Positions 16,060 to 23,118 of a stretch of DNA of 30,445 bases are shown here, piece by piece. The notes under the pieces were generated by a model. It did not search any database. It was not told the DNA's origin and saw only the letters and a list, made by a program, of their open reading frames with translations. The stretch is from a virus. The number at the start of each line of letters is the position of its first letter. Within the stretch, counting starts at the first letter, position 1. The translations under genes and the position numbers were made by a program. The DNA lies in the IMG/VR virus record IMGVR_UViG_3300010354_000376, positions 1 through 30,445 of that record; one strand, 5' to 3'.

Positions 16060-16243
16060 TTACCTCCTTTGCAGCTCTCCCCGCCGCGTAAGCCTCATCC
16101 CAAACATCCTTGCATCGCTCTACAGCGTTGGACCAACCAGAAAGGAAAGCCATCTTCATATCGGCTGAGGTAAACACGACGTTATCTCCCTTAATCATGG
16201 CGAACCAATGCGCGGCTATCTGTTCAGGCGTCTCGTTTTTCAT
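16052..16243 (-). CDS. Small early protein with FxxGW module (63 aa)
   Basis: MKNETPEQIAAHWFAMIKG followed by MKMAFLSGWSNAVE repeats in shorter form the module seen at the N-termini of the next two genes downstream: a helix with (F/W)A, then F-x-x-G-(Y/W)-x-x-A. It has no further domain, so it is the module alone. ATG 16243 is preceded by GAGGAAG. Function unknown; such small helical proteins in early operons often target host factors, which is context only. Confidence 0.65.
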   Translation of the reverse strand: MKNETPEQIAAHWFAMIKGDNVVFTSADMKMAFLSGWSNAVERCKDVWDEAYAAGRAAKEVNE

Positions 16244-16251
16244 TCTTCCTC

Positions 16252-16500
16252 CTACGGCCAGTTGTTATAAACCACCACACCACCAGAGTCCCAATCCAAG
16301 ACCTCAACAGCGGCGACACTTGGCAGGCCAGCTAGCTTTTTGGCCAGCTCAGCGGGAGGGTTGTCCTGATTAGCTTGAGCCATAGAGTGCAGGTCAGTGA
16401 AGAGCCCAGGCTTATGCTCATACTCATCGCCCTCATCTCGCCATACCCGCACCGTGTACTTCGGCAAGCTAATCTTAGTCATCGACTCAATCACTCTCAT
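16252..16500 (-). CDS. Hypothetical early protein (82 aa)
   Basis: I place the start at ATG 16500 because GGAGTGA lies about 8 bases upstream; an in-frame GTG at 16509 would add three residues. Predicted mixed strand/helix: TKISLPKYTVRVWRDEGDEY, then a helix, PAELAKKLAGLPSVAAVEVLDWDSGGVV. No family recognised. It overlaps the end of the 28-residue micro-ORF upstream. Confidence 0.6.
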   Translation of the reverse strand: MRVIESMTKISLPKYTVRVWRDEGDEYEHKPGLFTDLHSMAQANQDNPPAELAKKLAGLPSVAAVEVLDWDSGGVVVYNNWP

Positions 16501-16573
16501 GACATTCACTCCATAAACACCCTAAACAAAAGCCAACAAAGAAAGACCCCCACGCCCATGCCAAAGTTGTCAT
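16487..16573 (-). CDS. Membrane microprotein (28 aa)
   Basis: ATG 16573 overlaps the stop of the upstream gene (ATGA). The product MTTLAWAWGSFFVGFCLGCL plus eight residues is one hydrophobic span with a short acidic tail (SECHESD). It ends at TGA 16487-16489, inside the next gene. The stop-start overlap, TAGAGAT ribosome-site-like bases and membrane character favour a real product, but length gives no statistical support. Confidence 0.4.
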   Translation of the reverse strand: MTTLAWAWGSFFVGFCLGCLWSECHESD

Positions 16574-16815
16574 ATCTCTATTCGTATTCTCTTAAGTTCT
16601 TGCAGATACATCGTTGATCGAAACTCGTCGGTCTCCCTAATGCAGCGGATACAGAACAGCGCAAACCGATGCTTATGCCGATACCAAAGCTCAACCCTCT
16701 GCTCATAGGCATCCAGCGACTCTGAACCTGCCCGCTCCTTTGGACCCTCCCGCATCTGTGAGAGCGTGTACTCGATCGCTGACAGGATTCTTTGATACTG
16801 CGGCTTTATCGTCAT
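16570..16815 (-). CDS. Hypothetical helical early protein (81 aa)
   Basis: ATG 16815 overlaps the stop of the preceding gene (4 bases). Strongly charged and helical throughout (YQRILSAIEYTLSQMREGPKERAG, EQRVELWYRHKHRFALF, LQELKRIRIEI), with two Cys (CIRCIR). No membrane span and no recognised domain. Sits in the promoter-distal part of the leftward operon with other small unknowns. Confidence 0.6.
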   Translation of the reverse strand: MTIKPQYQRILSAIEYTLSQMREGPKERAGSESLDAYEQRVELWYRHKHRFALFCIRCIRETDEFRSTMYLQELKRIRIEI

Positions 16816-16982
16816 TTGATCCTTTTCACCCTGTCAACGTCATCGAGCTTGCCATTGATGTCGCTTAAGTTTCTGAGCATCCTTGTAATGTCCCTCTCCT
16901 GGCGATAGTGCTTTATCGCTTGAAAGAGATGATGCGTTGCCCAAAACACCGCTGAAAATCCTACCATATCTTGCCAGTCCAT
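16812..16982 (-). CDS. Small protein with one hydrophobic helix and coiled coil (56 aa)
   Basis: The frame stays open back to 17108, but AAGGAGGAG about 10 bases before ATG 16982 fixes the start there, leaving the upstream stretch as a structured leader. MDWQDMVGFSAVFWATHHLFQAI is a weak membrane or amphipathic helix, followed by a charged helix (KHYRQERDITRMLRNLSDINGKLDDVDRVKRIK). Layout resembles small membrane-linked phage early proteins. Function unknown. It is the first gene after the 163-base structured gap. Confidence 0.6.
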   Translation of the reverse strand: MDWQDMVGFSAVFWATHHLFQAIKHYRQERDITRMLRNLSDINGKLDDVDRVKRIK

Positions 16983-17074
16983 AGTTTTTATTCTCCTCCT
17001 TAAGACCGTTGGACTAGAAAGTTTCCTCGAAGGGACGGTAGGCTCCTCTTGTTTTTGTGTTACTGCCGAATAAG

Positions 17075-17159
17075 TGCTGTCTGATTGTCTCGTCACTATC
17101 CGAGACAACCTTCAAAGGGTGGACAGCACACCCCGACCAGCGGGACTAACTACCGCTGG
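17075..17159 (-). ncRNA. Structured intercistronic RNA, possible pseudoknot
   Basis: Reading the mRNA (minus) direction: hairpin CCAGCGG/CCGCTGG (17159-17153 with 17143-17137) overlaps the stop of the upstream gene. Next, GGGTG/CACCC (17133-17129 with 17121-17117) encloses a loop of exactly TGCTGTC. Then TTGTCTCG/CGAGACAA (17108-17101 with 17092-17085) forms an 8-bp stem. Three bases later GACAGCA (17081-17075) is fully complementary to the first loop. This is the arrangement of a pseudoknot, or of two alternative folds. It lies between the 17146 gene and the 56-residue gene. Confidence 0.45.
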
Positions 17160-17373
17160 CGCTTTTCTTCTCTAGCACCAAGTTCAGATCCTTTGTGGCG
17201 CTGCTCTGTGGTCGAGTAAGGGCTATTGTCTGGCTCATTACAGCTCGCCGACACGTTGCTAATACATCCGCAAACTTCTCCCCCTCATCCACCTGCGCTA
17301 CCACGCCGATAGTCTCTACCTCGTAGTTGCCAAGGTTAAACTTCCTCTCATAAACGATCTCCTTTAGCTTCAT
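17146..17373 (-). CDS. Hypothetical early protein next to SSB (75 aa)
   Basis: MKLKEIVYERKFNLGNYEVETIGVVAQVDEGEKFADVLATC: strand-rich start resembling small phage proteins often encoded beside single-strand binding or recombination genes, then a helix and a Lys/Ser tail. The ribosome site GGTGGTGAC precedes ATG 17373. Thirteen bases separate it from the SSB gene. No function can be assigned; a role with DNA recombination is guilt by association. Confidence 0.65.
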   Translation of the reverse strand: MKLKEIVYERKFNLGNYEVETIGVVAQVDEGEKFADVLATCRRAVMSQTIALTRPQSSATKDLNLVLEKKSASGS

Positions 17374-17385
17374 GTCACCACCAAC

Positions 17386-17832
17386 CTAAAACGGGATGTT
17401 GTCATCGCTAAACGTGAACGTCTCTAACTCCGCTTGAGGCTTTTCCTTAATGATGAGAGCTGACGTTATGTTGTTGTAGTTGTCATTCAGGCTAACTACG
17501 AGCGAGAACTGTCTGTTCACAAGCGACTGAACAAACTCCCACATCTTTTGCGGGTTATTCTGGATGTCAGCGGTAAACGATGAGCCACACGCAGCCTTCA
17601 AGAATTTTACAATCTGTGCCTTGTCGTTGAGCGAGGGGTTAAACCACGCGCTTATTTCCGTGTCCTCCTGCGGGACCGCAAACGCGAACACAATCTTTGT
17701 TTTCTTTTCTTGAGTTGTTTTGTCAGTAACTTGAACACTCTTCACCTCAACTAAACTGCCTTGGTAAATGCCAGCCTCAATCAACCTTTTCTCTTTTCTG
17801 CTTCGGGTCATCCCGCTAAATGGGTTCTCCAT
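17386..17832 (-). CDS. Single-stranded DNA-binding protein (SSB-like, 148 aa)
   Basis: The C-terminus is TFSDDNIPF, matching the acidic DD-x-IPF tail by which bacterial SSBs recruit partner proteins. The body (GIYQGSLVEVKSVQVTDK...TKIVFAFAV...AWFNPSLNDKAQIVKFLKAACG) is strand-rich as in an OB-fold. It would coat ssDNA during replication and RecE-type resection. ATG 17832 has AGGAGGAAACGT upstream and overlaps the nuclease gene end by 17 bases, so the two are translated together. The fold is inferred; the tail is the firm evidence. Confidence 0.75.
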   Translation of the reverse strand: MENPFSGMTRSRKEKRLIEAGIYQGSLVEVKSVQVTDKTTQEKKTKIVFAFAVPQEDTEISAWFNPSLNDKAQIVKFLKAACGSSFTADIQNNPQKMWEFVQSLVNRQFSLVVSLNDNYNNITSALIIKEKPQAELETFTFSDDNIPF

Positions 17833-18640
17833 ACGTTTCCTCCATGCTGTTTATTGCGTAGTCTGGTATCGAAATATCCTCGATGCCTTGTGTATATCCA
17901 GGCCAAGTGTCAGTTCGCTTACACTCTGCATAAATGCGTAATAGCTTTTCGTTCTCGGCCTTGGATAATCTGATGGTGTCGTCGCTAATGCGGTACACAC
18001 CCACTAGGAATGGTGGGGTCTTTTCTACCGCGATGAATACAAAGTGCTCTGCTGCCTCACCGTTTCTCTTAAGCGCCTCTAAGTACCAGGCGGCTTGCCT
18101 GTGGTAGCCATACTGCAAGAGCTTTTTAGGAAACCCTTGGGGCGATGCGTCAACGGTAGTCTTTAGGTCTACTACAATTCCAAGCTCTTCATTGTAAGCG
18201 TCAACCCTAGCCTTACATGCTACACCTGTAGCCTCGTCAACCCAGTCAAGGGTCAGCTCCGTGTGAGCGCCTTGAAGCAGGTAGTTTGCATGAGTGTTAA
18301 TTCTTACGGCTGCCGCCATCTCATGCGCTGCGTTAAAGTCGTCAGGCTTAACAGGTATCTTGTCAGCGTGAAGGGCAGTTAGCTCGGCGTATAGTTCCTT
18401 ACCCTTAGTGGTCCTGCGGTCTATCTCTGGAAGGCAGAAGTATCGGTCATTAAAACTATCAGGCTCTAAGACAAGCGAGTGAAACAACTGCCCCATATCC
18501 TGAGCTGGAGAGCTCTTTTCTTCAGCGTCCAAGATGTACTTAAACTTTGCGGGGCACTGCCTAAGAGCTCCCAGCTTTGACTGGTTAAGCCCAGGCTCTA
18601 AGACGTACTGCTCAAACGGAATGTTCTTTCTCATCATATC
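17816..18640 (-). CDS. RecE-type PD-(D/E)XK exonuclease (about 274 aa)
   Basis: The C-terminal nuclease domain of RecE / exonuclease VIII (PF12684-like) is readable: LNQSKLGALRQCPAKFKY, GQLFHSLVLEP with the conserved His, CKARVDAY, then VVDLKTT giving the D-x-K pair, and YHRQAAWYLEAL with the helix Gln. It degrades duplex DNA 5' to 3' to make recombinogenic tails, working with a single-strand annealing or binding partner, here the adjacent SSB. Starts at GTG 18649, ATG 18640 or ATG 18637 are possible; I list 18640 because it overlaps the preceding stop region and needs no rare start. A dedicated annealing protein (RecT/Erf) was not recognised. Confidence 0.82.
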   Translation of the reverse strand, partial: DMMRKNIPFEQYVLEPGLNQSKLGALRQCPAKFKYILDAEEKSSPAQDMGQLFHSLVLEPDSFNDRYFCLPEIDRRTTKGKELYAELTALHADKIPVKPDDFNAAHEMAAAVRINTHANYLLQGAHTELTLDWVDEATGVACKARVDAYNEELGIVVDLKTTVDASPQGFPKKLLQYGYHRQAAWYLEALKRNGEAAEHFVFIAVEKTPPFLVGVYRISDDTIRLSKAENEKLLRIYAECKRTDTWPGYTQGIEDISIPDYAINSMEETYGEPI

Positions 18641-19047
18641 ATGCACCACGGGCAGTTAGGCGTTTTGTTGTCGGTGCCAGGAGGGACGGGGACTTTGCCG
18701 CAGGTCTCGCACTCAGCCCACTCGGTAAAGGTTGGGGGGGTAAAGTTCTGCTCGCACATGAGCTTCTCAGCTAAGCGCACTATCAGTGTTTGCACTTGCT
18801 CGTCTGGCATTACCAACTCAAGCTCCTCCATCTCAGCCCGAATGATGCTTCTCGCCATGTCTTGAGCGATTACCCAGGCTTCGGCCCTCCGCTTCTTTCC
18901 TGCCCTTGTTAACTTTTTCATCGACGCCCCCCGATACCCTTCAACCTTAGCCATCATCCAGAGGTAGTCGTCAGTCGCCTTAAACGCTTGCCATTGATCA
19001 ATGGTCATCACCCCAGCTAGGTGATTAAGCACTCCTAGTGTGTCCAT
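18634..19047 (-). CDS. Hypothetical protein with C-terminal zinc-ribbon-like CxxC pairs (137 aa)
   Basis: Helical N-terminal two thirds (MTIDQWQAFKATDDYLWMM, KKLTRAGKKRRAEAWVIAQD, IIRAEMEELELVMPDE) and a C-terminal ECETCGKVPVPPG...PNCPWCMI, two CxxC pairs spaced like a small zinc ribbon. Such a protein could bind DNA or the replication complex, since it lies between the helicase and the RecE-type nuclease. It overlaps both neighbours. No family name can be given. Confidence 0.65.
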   Translation of the reverse strand: MDTLGVLNHLAGVMTIDQWQAFKATDDYLWMMAKVEGYRGASMKKLTRAGKKRRAEAWVIAQDMARSIIRAEMEELELVMPDEQVQTLIVRLAEKLMCEQNFTPPTFTEWAECETCGKVPVPPGTDNKTPNCPWCMI

Positions 19048-19262
19048 GACGTAGCCTCCACCTCTCTTGCCAACCGTCTCTCCGACTGAGACACAATCAG
19101 TTCACACTGTCTGCGAGTCCCCACGAATACAGGCACCCAGTCAAACATTGAGCTTGGCTTGTGCCAGAAGCGACGAGCGTTAGCCTCAACGGCTGACTCA
19201 AGCTCCTGAATATGAAAACTCTTTTGGCTCATGCTGTACTCAACAACGAATTGCTTTTTCAT
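19035..19262 (-). CDS. Hypothetical early protein (75 aa)
   Basis: ATG 19262 (MKKQFVVEYSM) is preceded by GGAGGA about 10 bases upstream, so I use it rather than a longer in-frame extension to 19286 that would run into the helicase gene. Strand then helix then strand (KSFHIQELESAVEANARRFW, MFDWVPVFVG), ending basic. It overlaps the next gene by 13 bases. No family recognised. Confidence 0.6.
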   Translation of the reverse strand: MKKQFVVEYSMSQKSFHIQELESAVEANARRFWHKPSSMFDWVPVFVGTRRQCELIVSQSERRLAREVEATSWTH

Positions 19263-19267
19263 AAATG

Positions 19268-20194
19268 CTAGTCCTCCATCTCCCACTGATAATTGACCTC
19301 TCGGTATGAGAGGCCCAACTGTTTTGCTACTTCCCGTCTGCTCATTCCTTCGGCCTTTAATTGCTTCACAACATTACGCCTGGAATCAGACAGCGGGCTC
19401 CACATCCAGCGCGAAACTCCGTCATCACCCTCGATGTACTCAACGTGCAAAGGTTGGGCATCGCAGCGCTTAACGTCTCGCGTCTTTCGGTAGTGGAGTT
19501 CAAACTCAGTGCCCCTCACTGGTCTCGATGTATCGGGAACTACGATTTGAATGTTCGTGTCCAGCCAATTTTCTTTTATTGAAGTGCCTAACTGCGTACC
19601 GCTCTTGCCAGTATGGTGAACCATTATGACGGTGCGCCCTGAGTCTCGAATCGCAAACAGCCACGGGATGATGCGCTCCCACTGCCTAACGTCGTCATCG
19701 TGTCGGTCTACAGGAAAGATGGCTGATAGCAGATTGTCGATAACGATTACGTCAGCGTCGCCGATGATAGTGTTGTATTTCTTTTGGTCTTGAAGGTTGG
19801 CTAGGTTAGGAAGTCGCCCGCCGCTATGGTCCTTAGAGAAGATGCGTAGGTAATCACCCTTGGGAGAGTAGGGGGCTTCAGCTTTTATCTGAAAGAAACG
19901 CTTCTTTGTTGCTGCTAACCCTAGCTCGCCCTCTATTAACAACCCCTTTCTTGGCTTTTTGCACTCGTGCTGTAGAAACTGCCCGCCACTTGTAATGGTC
20001 CAGAGAAGTTTATTTACAAACCTGGTTTTCCCTGAGCCCGTACTACCGAAAATCATCACAAGGTTGTGAGTGCAGATAGCTGGACCCCATATCTCTTCGG
20101 GGTGATCAAACTCCCTGTCAAAGAGCTGGTTTACGTTGTCGCCTGGCAGTGTCATCGGACCCCTGAAGAGCCTGTAAATTTTTCTATCAACCAT
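19268..20194 (-). CDS. RepA-like replicative helicase (RecA-fold ATPase, 308 aa)
   Basis: Walker A GSTGSGKT at residues 50-57, Walker B ADVIVIDN around 147-154, and a MVHHTGKSGTQLG block at 191-203 place it in the AAA_25 / RSF1010 RepA-type family of hexameric helicases. The C-terminal GMSRREVAKQLGLSYREVN is a helix-turn-helix, an addition seen in phage and plasmid members. It would unwind DNA at the phage origin. It overlaps the small protein upstream by 43 bases. ATG 20194 is used; MTLPGD at 20155 is an alternative. No DNA polymerase or primase is visible in the window, so host enzymes or genes outside are needed. Confidence 0.85.
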   Translation of the reverse strand: MVDRKIYRLFRGPMTLPGDNVNQLFDREFDHPEEIWGPAICTHNLVMIFGSTGSGKTRFVNKLLWTITSGGQFLQHECKKPRKGLLIEGELGLAATKKRFFQIKAEAPYSPKGDYLRIFSKDHSGGRLPNLANLQDQKKYNTIIGDADVIVIDNLLSAIFPVDRHDDDVRQWERIIPWLFAIRDSGRTVIMVHHTGKSGTQLGTSIKENWLDTNIQIVVPDTSRPVRGTEFELHYRKTRDVKRCDAQPLHVEYIEGDDGVSRWMWSPLSDSRRNVVKQLKAEGMSRREVAKQLGLSYREVNYQWEMED

Positions 20195-20475
20195 TTGCGG
20201 TAGTACCCTGGCCCGTGTTCGGGATGCTCAAAGAACTCATAGCCGTCACTCAGCTTTCGCTGGTGCCAGGTAAGAATTACTCGTGCGTGATTCTTGTAAG
20301 CCGCGAACTTCTTTGGGCTCTCTTCGGCGTAGCGCTCAAGCTGCTCGCACAGATGAAACACACAGGCTTCACCCAATCGCTCTAATAGCGAGGCAAACTC
20401 GGCTTGTGTTACCCAGATAGCGCCAGGCTCGTCGGGAAACGGGATGCTTATCTTTTTGTTCGTATCTTCAGGCAT
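20152..20475 (-). CDS. Small replication accessory protein (107 aa)
   Basis: Lies directly before and overlapping the RepA-like helicase, which suggests a loader or initiator role. The core (ESPKKFAAYKNHARVILTWHQRKL) resembles the YKDHxxxIxxW region of phage replisome-organiser and helicase-loader proteins; this similarity is from memory and modest. The N-terminus has ITQ-type acidic residues (WVTQAEFASLLERLGEACVF). No DNA-binding motif is certain. Start ATG 20475 is 174 bases from the integrase stop. Confidence 0.6.
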   Translation of the reverse strand: MPEDTNKKISIPFPDEPGAIWVTQAEFASLLERLGEACVFHLCEQLERYAEESPKKFAAYKNHARVILTWHQRKLSDGYEFFEHPEHGPGYYRKWLIEKFTGSSGVR

Positions 20476-20649
20476 TTGCTAGTCCTTGTAGGTCTAGCTT
20501 GCCGATCCATTATGTCGCCCGATGTCCCGATAACGTTACTTGTTATGGGAAAAAGTGCGATAACTTTCGGCTCGCTAGGGGTTCGTTAAGTTGATACTGC
20601 CTTAACTGTCGCCCGTTGTATCAGATGCCAAGGTTTTCGCAAGTGGGAA
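20476..20649 (-). other. Intergenic region after integrase, attP candidate
   Basis: 174 bases without a convincing gene. It holds CCCgATAAC-GTTACTT-GTTATGGG (about 20524-20548), GTTAAG-N10-CTTAAC (about 20584-20605), two CGATAAC copies and a TGGATCGGCAAG element like others between early genes. Position next to the integrase makes it the natural place to look for the attachment core and arm sites, but no core repeat can be proven from one sequence. Confidence 0.3.
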
Positions 20650-21810
20650 TCATTCAAACGAAAGCTCAGTCGATGTACTTTTGTCGTCGTCCTCGCGCTC
20701 CCGATCATATTTCTCAACCATCGCGACTGAGGCGTGGCGAGATAACTTCTTAACATCACGATGGGAGTAGCCTTGATCAAGTAGCCGTGTGATTGCCGTC
20801 ACACGACAGGCATGAGGAGTAAATGATTCGCTTAATCCTAGCTCATCTCGATAGCGACAAAAGATTCTGTAGACAAACTGGCTTGATAGGGGAGGAGTCC
20901 TCTTGCTTGTAGCTAAATATCGGACAAACAGGTGGTCGCTGTCTCTAGCCCCTTCGCGCTGCCGCTCCTTCTTAAAGGCTAACACAACCTTGCCCACCCA
21001 TTTAGCTAACGGTAGCTTCTGAACTTTCTGCGCCTTGGTTTGCCTTAGCTTAAGAATCACAGTTCCCTTTGGTGTCACCACCACATCACGCATCAGTAAA
21101 GTGATAGGCTCAGAGCGCCTTAGCGCCCCGCCAATAAGCAGAAATAGGAGAGCCTTGTCTCGCATCCCCTCCACCCCTTTGTCGAACCTATAATTGATTA
21201 TAGCCTTTATATCCTCGTCAGGGATTCGCTCGTAGGGAGACCTGTCACCTGTGACTGCGCCCTTTCTCTCATAGGCAGAGCGGGCAAACGGGTTGCTAGC
21301 TACTAGCCCCTTGTGTAGTAGGCAGTCGTAGAGACTCTTTAAGATCTTAGCCTTGTGCGCCACGGTAGCAGGGGAGACCTTACCATCCGGCGAGCTTTCT
21401 TCAGCCCGTCCACTCCTCGCCTTCTTCTTTGAGCACTGAGAAAGGAACTCTTCAGCCTGAGTGTAAGTCGCTTTTTTCCAGAGTGCTCCAGCGCGCTGCC
21501 GATCAAACTCAGAGCCTAAAAAAATACTCCACACTCTAGCGAGCCTTAAGTAACTGTCGCGTGTATTCTTTGGCCGAGTGTCCAGCCAGGAGGTGAGAGC
21601 CTGATAAACATCAGATGGATCTACTGGCTCTTCAGTGTCGTTAGGTTTTCTTTGTAGGTAAACAACTTTCCCCATAGTTTCCTTGCCTTTTGTGTTAAGC
21701 GCCTGGTACCCTATGAGAACACCTTCATTGGTGTCCTCACTGATTGCTAGTCGGTAGGTAGGGGGTATGAGACGAAAGTCCCATATCCCCTTTTTCTGTT
21801 TGATCGGCAT
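20650..21810 (-). CDS. int: Tyrosine-recombinase integrase (341-386 aa)
   Basis: All catalytic residues are present (numbering from the longest form): R231 in GGALRRSEP, K259 in RQTKAQK, H333 and R336 in TPHACRVTA, H359 in LSRHASVAMV and the nucleophile Y368 in EKYDR. An N-terminal core-binding domain (about 65-165) precedes. The long form starts at ATG 21810 without a ribosome site; ATG 21675 (MGKVVYLQ) has AAGGA four bases upstream and may be the true start. It joins phage attP to a host attB, implying lysogeny. Unusually it lies within the early replication operon. A large C-terminal acidic tail (REREDDDKSTSTE) follows Tyr. Confidence 0.92.
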   Translation of the reverse strand: MPIKQKKGIWDFRLIPPTYRLAISEDTNEGVLIGYQALNTKGKETMGKVVYLQRKPNDTEEPVDPSDVYQALTSWLDTRPKNTRDSYLRLARVWSIFLGSEFDRQRAGALWKKATYTQAEEFLSQCSKKKARSGRAEESSPDGKVSPATVAHKAKILKSLYDCLLHKGLVASNPFARSAYERKGAVTGDRSPYERIPDEDIKAIINYRFDKGVEGMRDKALLFLLIGGALRRSEPITLLMRDVVVTPKGTVILKLRQTKAQKVQKLPLAKWVGKVVLAFKKERQREGARDSDHLFVRYLATSKRTPPLSSQFVYRIFCRYRDELGLSESFTPHACRVTAITRLLDQGYSHRDVKKLSRHASVAMVEKYDREREDDDKSTSTELSFE

Positions 21811-21876
21811 ACGCCTGAAAAGGTTTCGTCCGTAAACGTAGCCGAAGAATCAGAAAAATTTTCCCCACCGATCCTG

Positions 21877-22161
21877 TTAGGCAGGAACCTTTCTTATTAA
21901 CGCCCACTTAACTACGGCTTTAACCTTTTCCGCTGGTACGCTGTAGCTAGAGAAGCTCACGGGATTAAAGTGTTGGATGGCTATAATAAACCGACCATCC
22001 TCTTTTGAGATAACCACGCAAGCCTTCATCGGAAGATCCCCCCAGAAGCAAGAGATCCCCCCTGGTATTCGCTTGACCTCAACCAAGTTGAGCCGCTTTA
22101 AGCCCGCCGATCCACCCAGTAGCCCTAGAATCTCGTCGCTTGCGTCATAACCTTTCACCAT
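21877..22161 (-). CDS. Hypothetical early protein (94 aa)
   Basis: Alpha/beta composition: VKGYDASDEILGLLGG, then strands (LNLVEVKRI, ISCFWGD, KACVVISK, GRFIIAIQHF) and a final basic helix (AEKVKAVVKWALIRK). It follows the 118-residue gene of a common mobile-element family and likely belongs to the same accessory group. Its TAA stop is followed at once by CAGGATCGG, the intergenic motif discussed in the findings. GAGAGG precedes ATG 22161. No family recognised. Confidence 0.6.
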   Translation of the reverse strand: MVKGYDASDEILGLLGGSAGLKRLNLVEVKRIPGGISCFWGDLPMKACVVISKEDGRFIIAIQHFNPVSFSSYSVPAEKVKAVVKWALIRKVPA

Positions 22162-22170
22162 AACAACCTC

Positions 22171-22269
22171 TCAGAAACGGGTAACATCACCCGATAGATC
22201 GCCCCCAAACTGCGAGGCGATCAGGCGAGTGGTCTTGCCGATCCTTTTGTTGGTGTGGCTACCAGTCAC
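22171..22269 (-). CDS. Possible basic micro-ORF (32 aa)
   Basis: GTG 22269 overlaps the end of the 118-residue gene and ends TGA at 22171-22173. It would encode a basic peptide with NKRIGKTTRLIASQFGGD. There is no clear ribosome site and the segment carries the recurring GGATCGGCAAG sequence, so it may be only an untranslated spacer. Confidence 0.2.
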   Translation of the reverse strand: MTGSHTNKRIGKTTRLIASQFGGDLSGDVTRF

Positions 22270-22615
22270 CCGTTCCAACCAAGATGGCTGGCATCCTGAG
22301 GGTGAGCCCTGTTGTATCCTCAAATAGACTCATGAGCTGGTCACAATAGACCCCGCGATAGGCTTTGATCTCTTTTAGCTTGAGACTTCTCTCGCGCAGG
22401 AACTCCATGTCGTATTCATCCGCTGGGGTAAGGGTGACGCGAATCACGTTGATAGAATCACGGGCAAAATTCTTGCCTGGTATCCTAAACTGTAGACCGT
22501 TGGGGATAGCTACAAAGTCGCGAGCCCCGACCATTATCTCAAGGCGTCGAACGCCTCCCATTTGTTCGGCTATAGTGTTGGCTATCTCTTGATCTTTTTT
22601 TGAATTAGTTTCCAT
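22259..22615 (-). CDS. Conserved mobile-element protein (118 aa)
   Basis: ANTIAEQMGGVRRLEIMVGA followed by LQFRIPG..., VIRVTLTPADEYDMEF and VYCDQLMSLFEDTTGL form a pattern I know from small proteins found on many plasmids, ICEs and phages next to antirestriction and RadC genes; its biochemical role is unknown. AAGGAGATCGCAAT gives a strong ribosome site before ATG 22615. It follows radC by 16 bases, and with ArdC upstream completes a plasmid-like accessory set. Confidence 0.7.
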   Translation of the reverse strand: METNSKKDQEIANTIAEQMGGVRRLEIMVGARDFVAIPNGLQFRIPGKNFARDSINVIRVTLTPADEYDMEFLRERSLKLKEIKAYRGVYCDQLMSLFEDTTGLTLRMPAILVGTGDW

Positions 22616-22631
22616 ATTGCGATCTCCTTAA

Positions 22632-23081
22632 TTACAAAAGCCCCATTTCATTGAACGAATAGTAGGAATCATCCGTGAAGATGACGTGGTCCAATAGCTT
22701 GATCCCGACTACCTTTCCCGCGTCTCTTAATTGTTCGGTGACCTTCCGATCCTCCCCGCTCGGCTCTATGCTGTCGCTGGGATGATTATGGGCAACGATT
22801 ACCGAATAAGAGCCGAGTAACAGCGCCCTTTGGTAGACCTCTCGCGGGTGCACTGGGCATGAAGTAAGCAACCCAGAACTCACCACTGAATAACCAATAG
22901 GGTCGTGCGATGCGCTCAAATAGACGGCTATGAAATGTTCTTGAGAATTATTCGGGGCGATGGTTCTAAGGAACTTGGCAACGTCACCAGCCCCCTTGAA
23001 TCTTGGCTGCTTGCGCTTGCGCCCGTAGCTTATATCTATTTCACGGAAACAAACTTCAGTGTTAGTGTCTTGCGAACTCAT
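22632..23081 (-). CDS. RadC-like JAB/MPN-domain protein (149 aa)
   Basis: The JAMM metal site is readable: E48 in EHFIAVYLS, H98-N-H100-P-S in AHNHPSD, and D111 in PSGEDRKVTEQL; LKLLDHVIF near the end is also typical of RadC (PF04002). It lacks the N-terminal helix-hairpin-helix region of chromosomal RadC, as mobile-element versions do. The family's function is unresolved; it is often found beside antirestriction genes. ATG 23081 has GAGGAGGTAATCG upstream. The 130-base gap before it holds two strong hairpins. Confidence 0.88.
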   Translation of the reverse strand: MSSQDTNTEVCFREIDISYGRKRKQPRFKGAGDVAKFLRTIAPNNSQEHFIAVYLSASHDPIGYSVVSSGLLTSCPVHPREVYQRALLLGSYSVIVAHNHPSDSIEPSGEDRKVTEQLRDAGKVVGIKLLDHVIFTDDSYYSFNEMGLL

Positions 23082-23118
23082 ACGATTACCTCCTCAGTAG
23101 GTAGTTGTTTGGGACGTG

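Noticed and set aside
16983-17108. N-terminal extension (42 codons) of the 56-residue gene
   Set aside because: It would begin with TTG without a ribosome site and translate through the two-stem structure; AAGGAGGAG marks ATG 16982 instead.
20412-20510. Short basic frame starting ATGGATCGGCAAG (20 codons, minus strand)
   Set aside because: Runs into the following gene in another frame, no ribosome site, and its start is simply the recurring intergenic motif.
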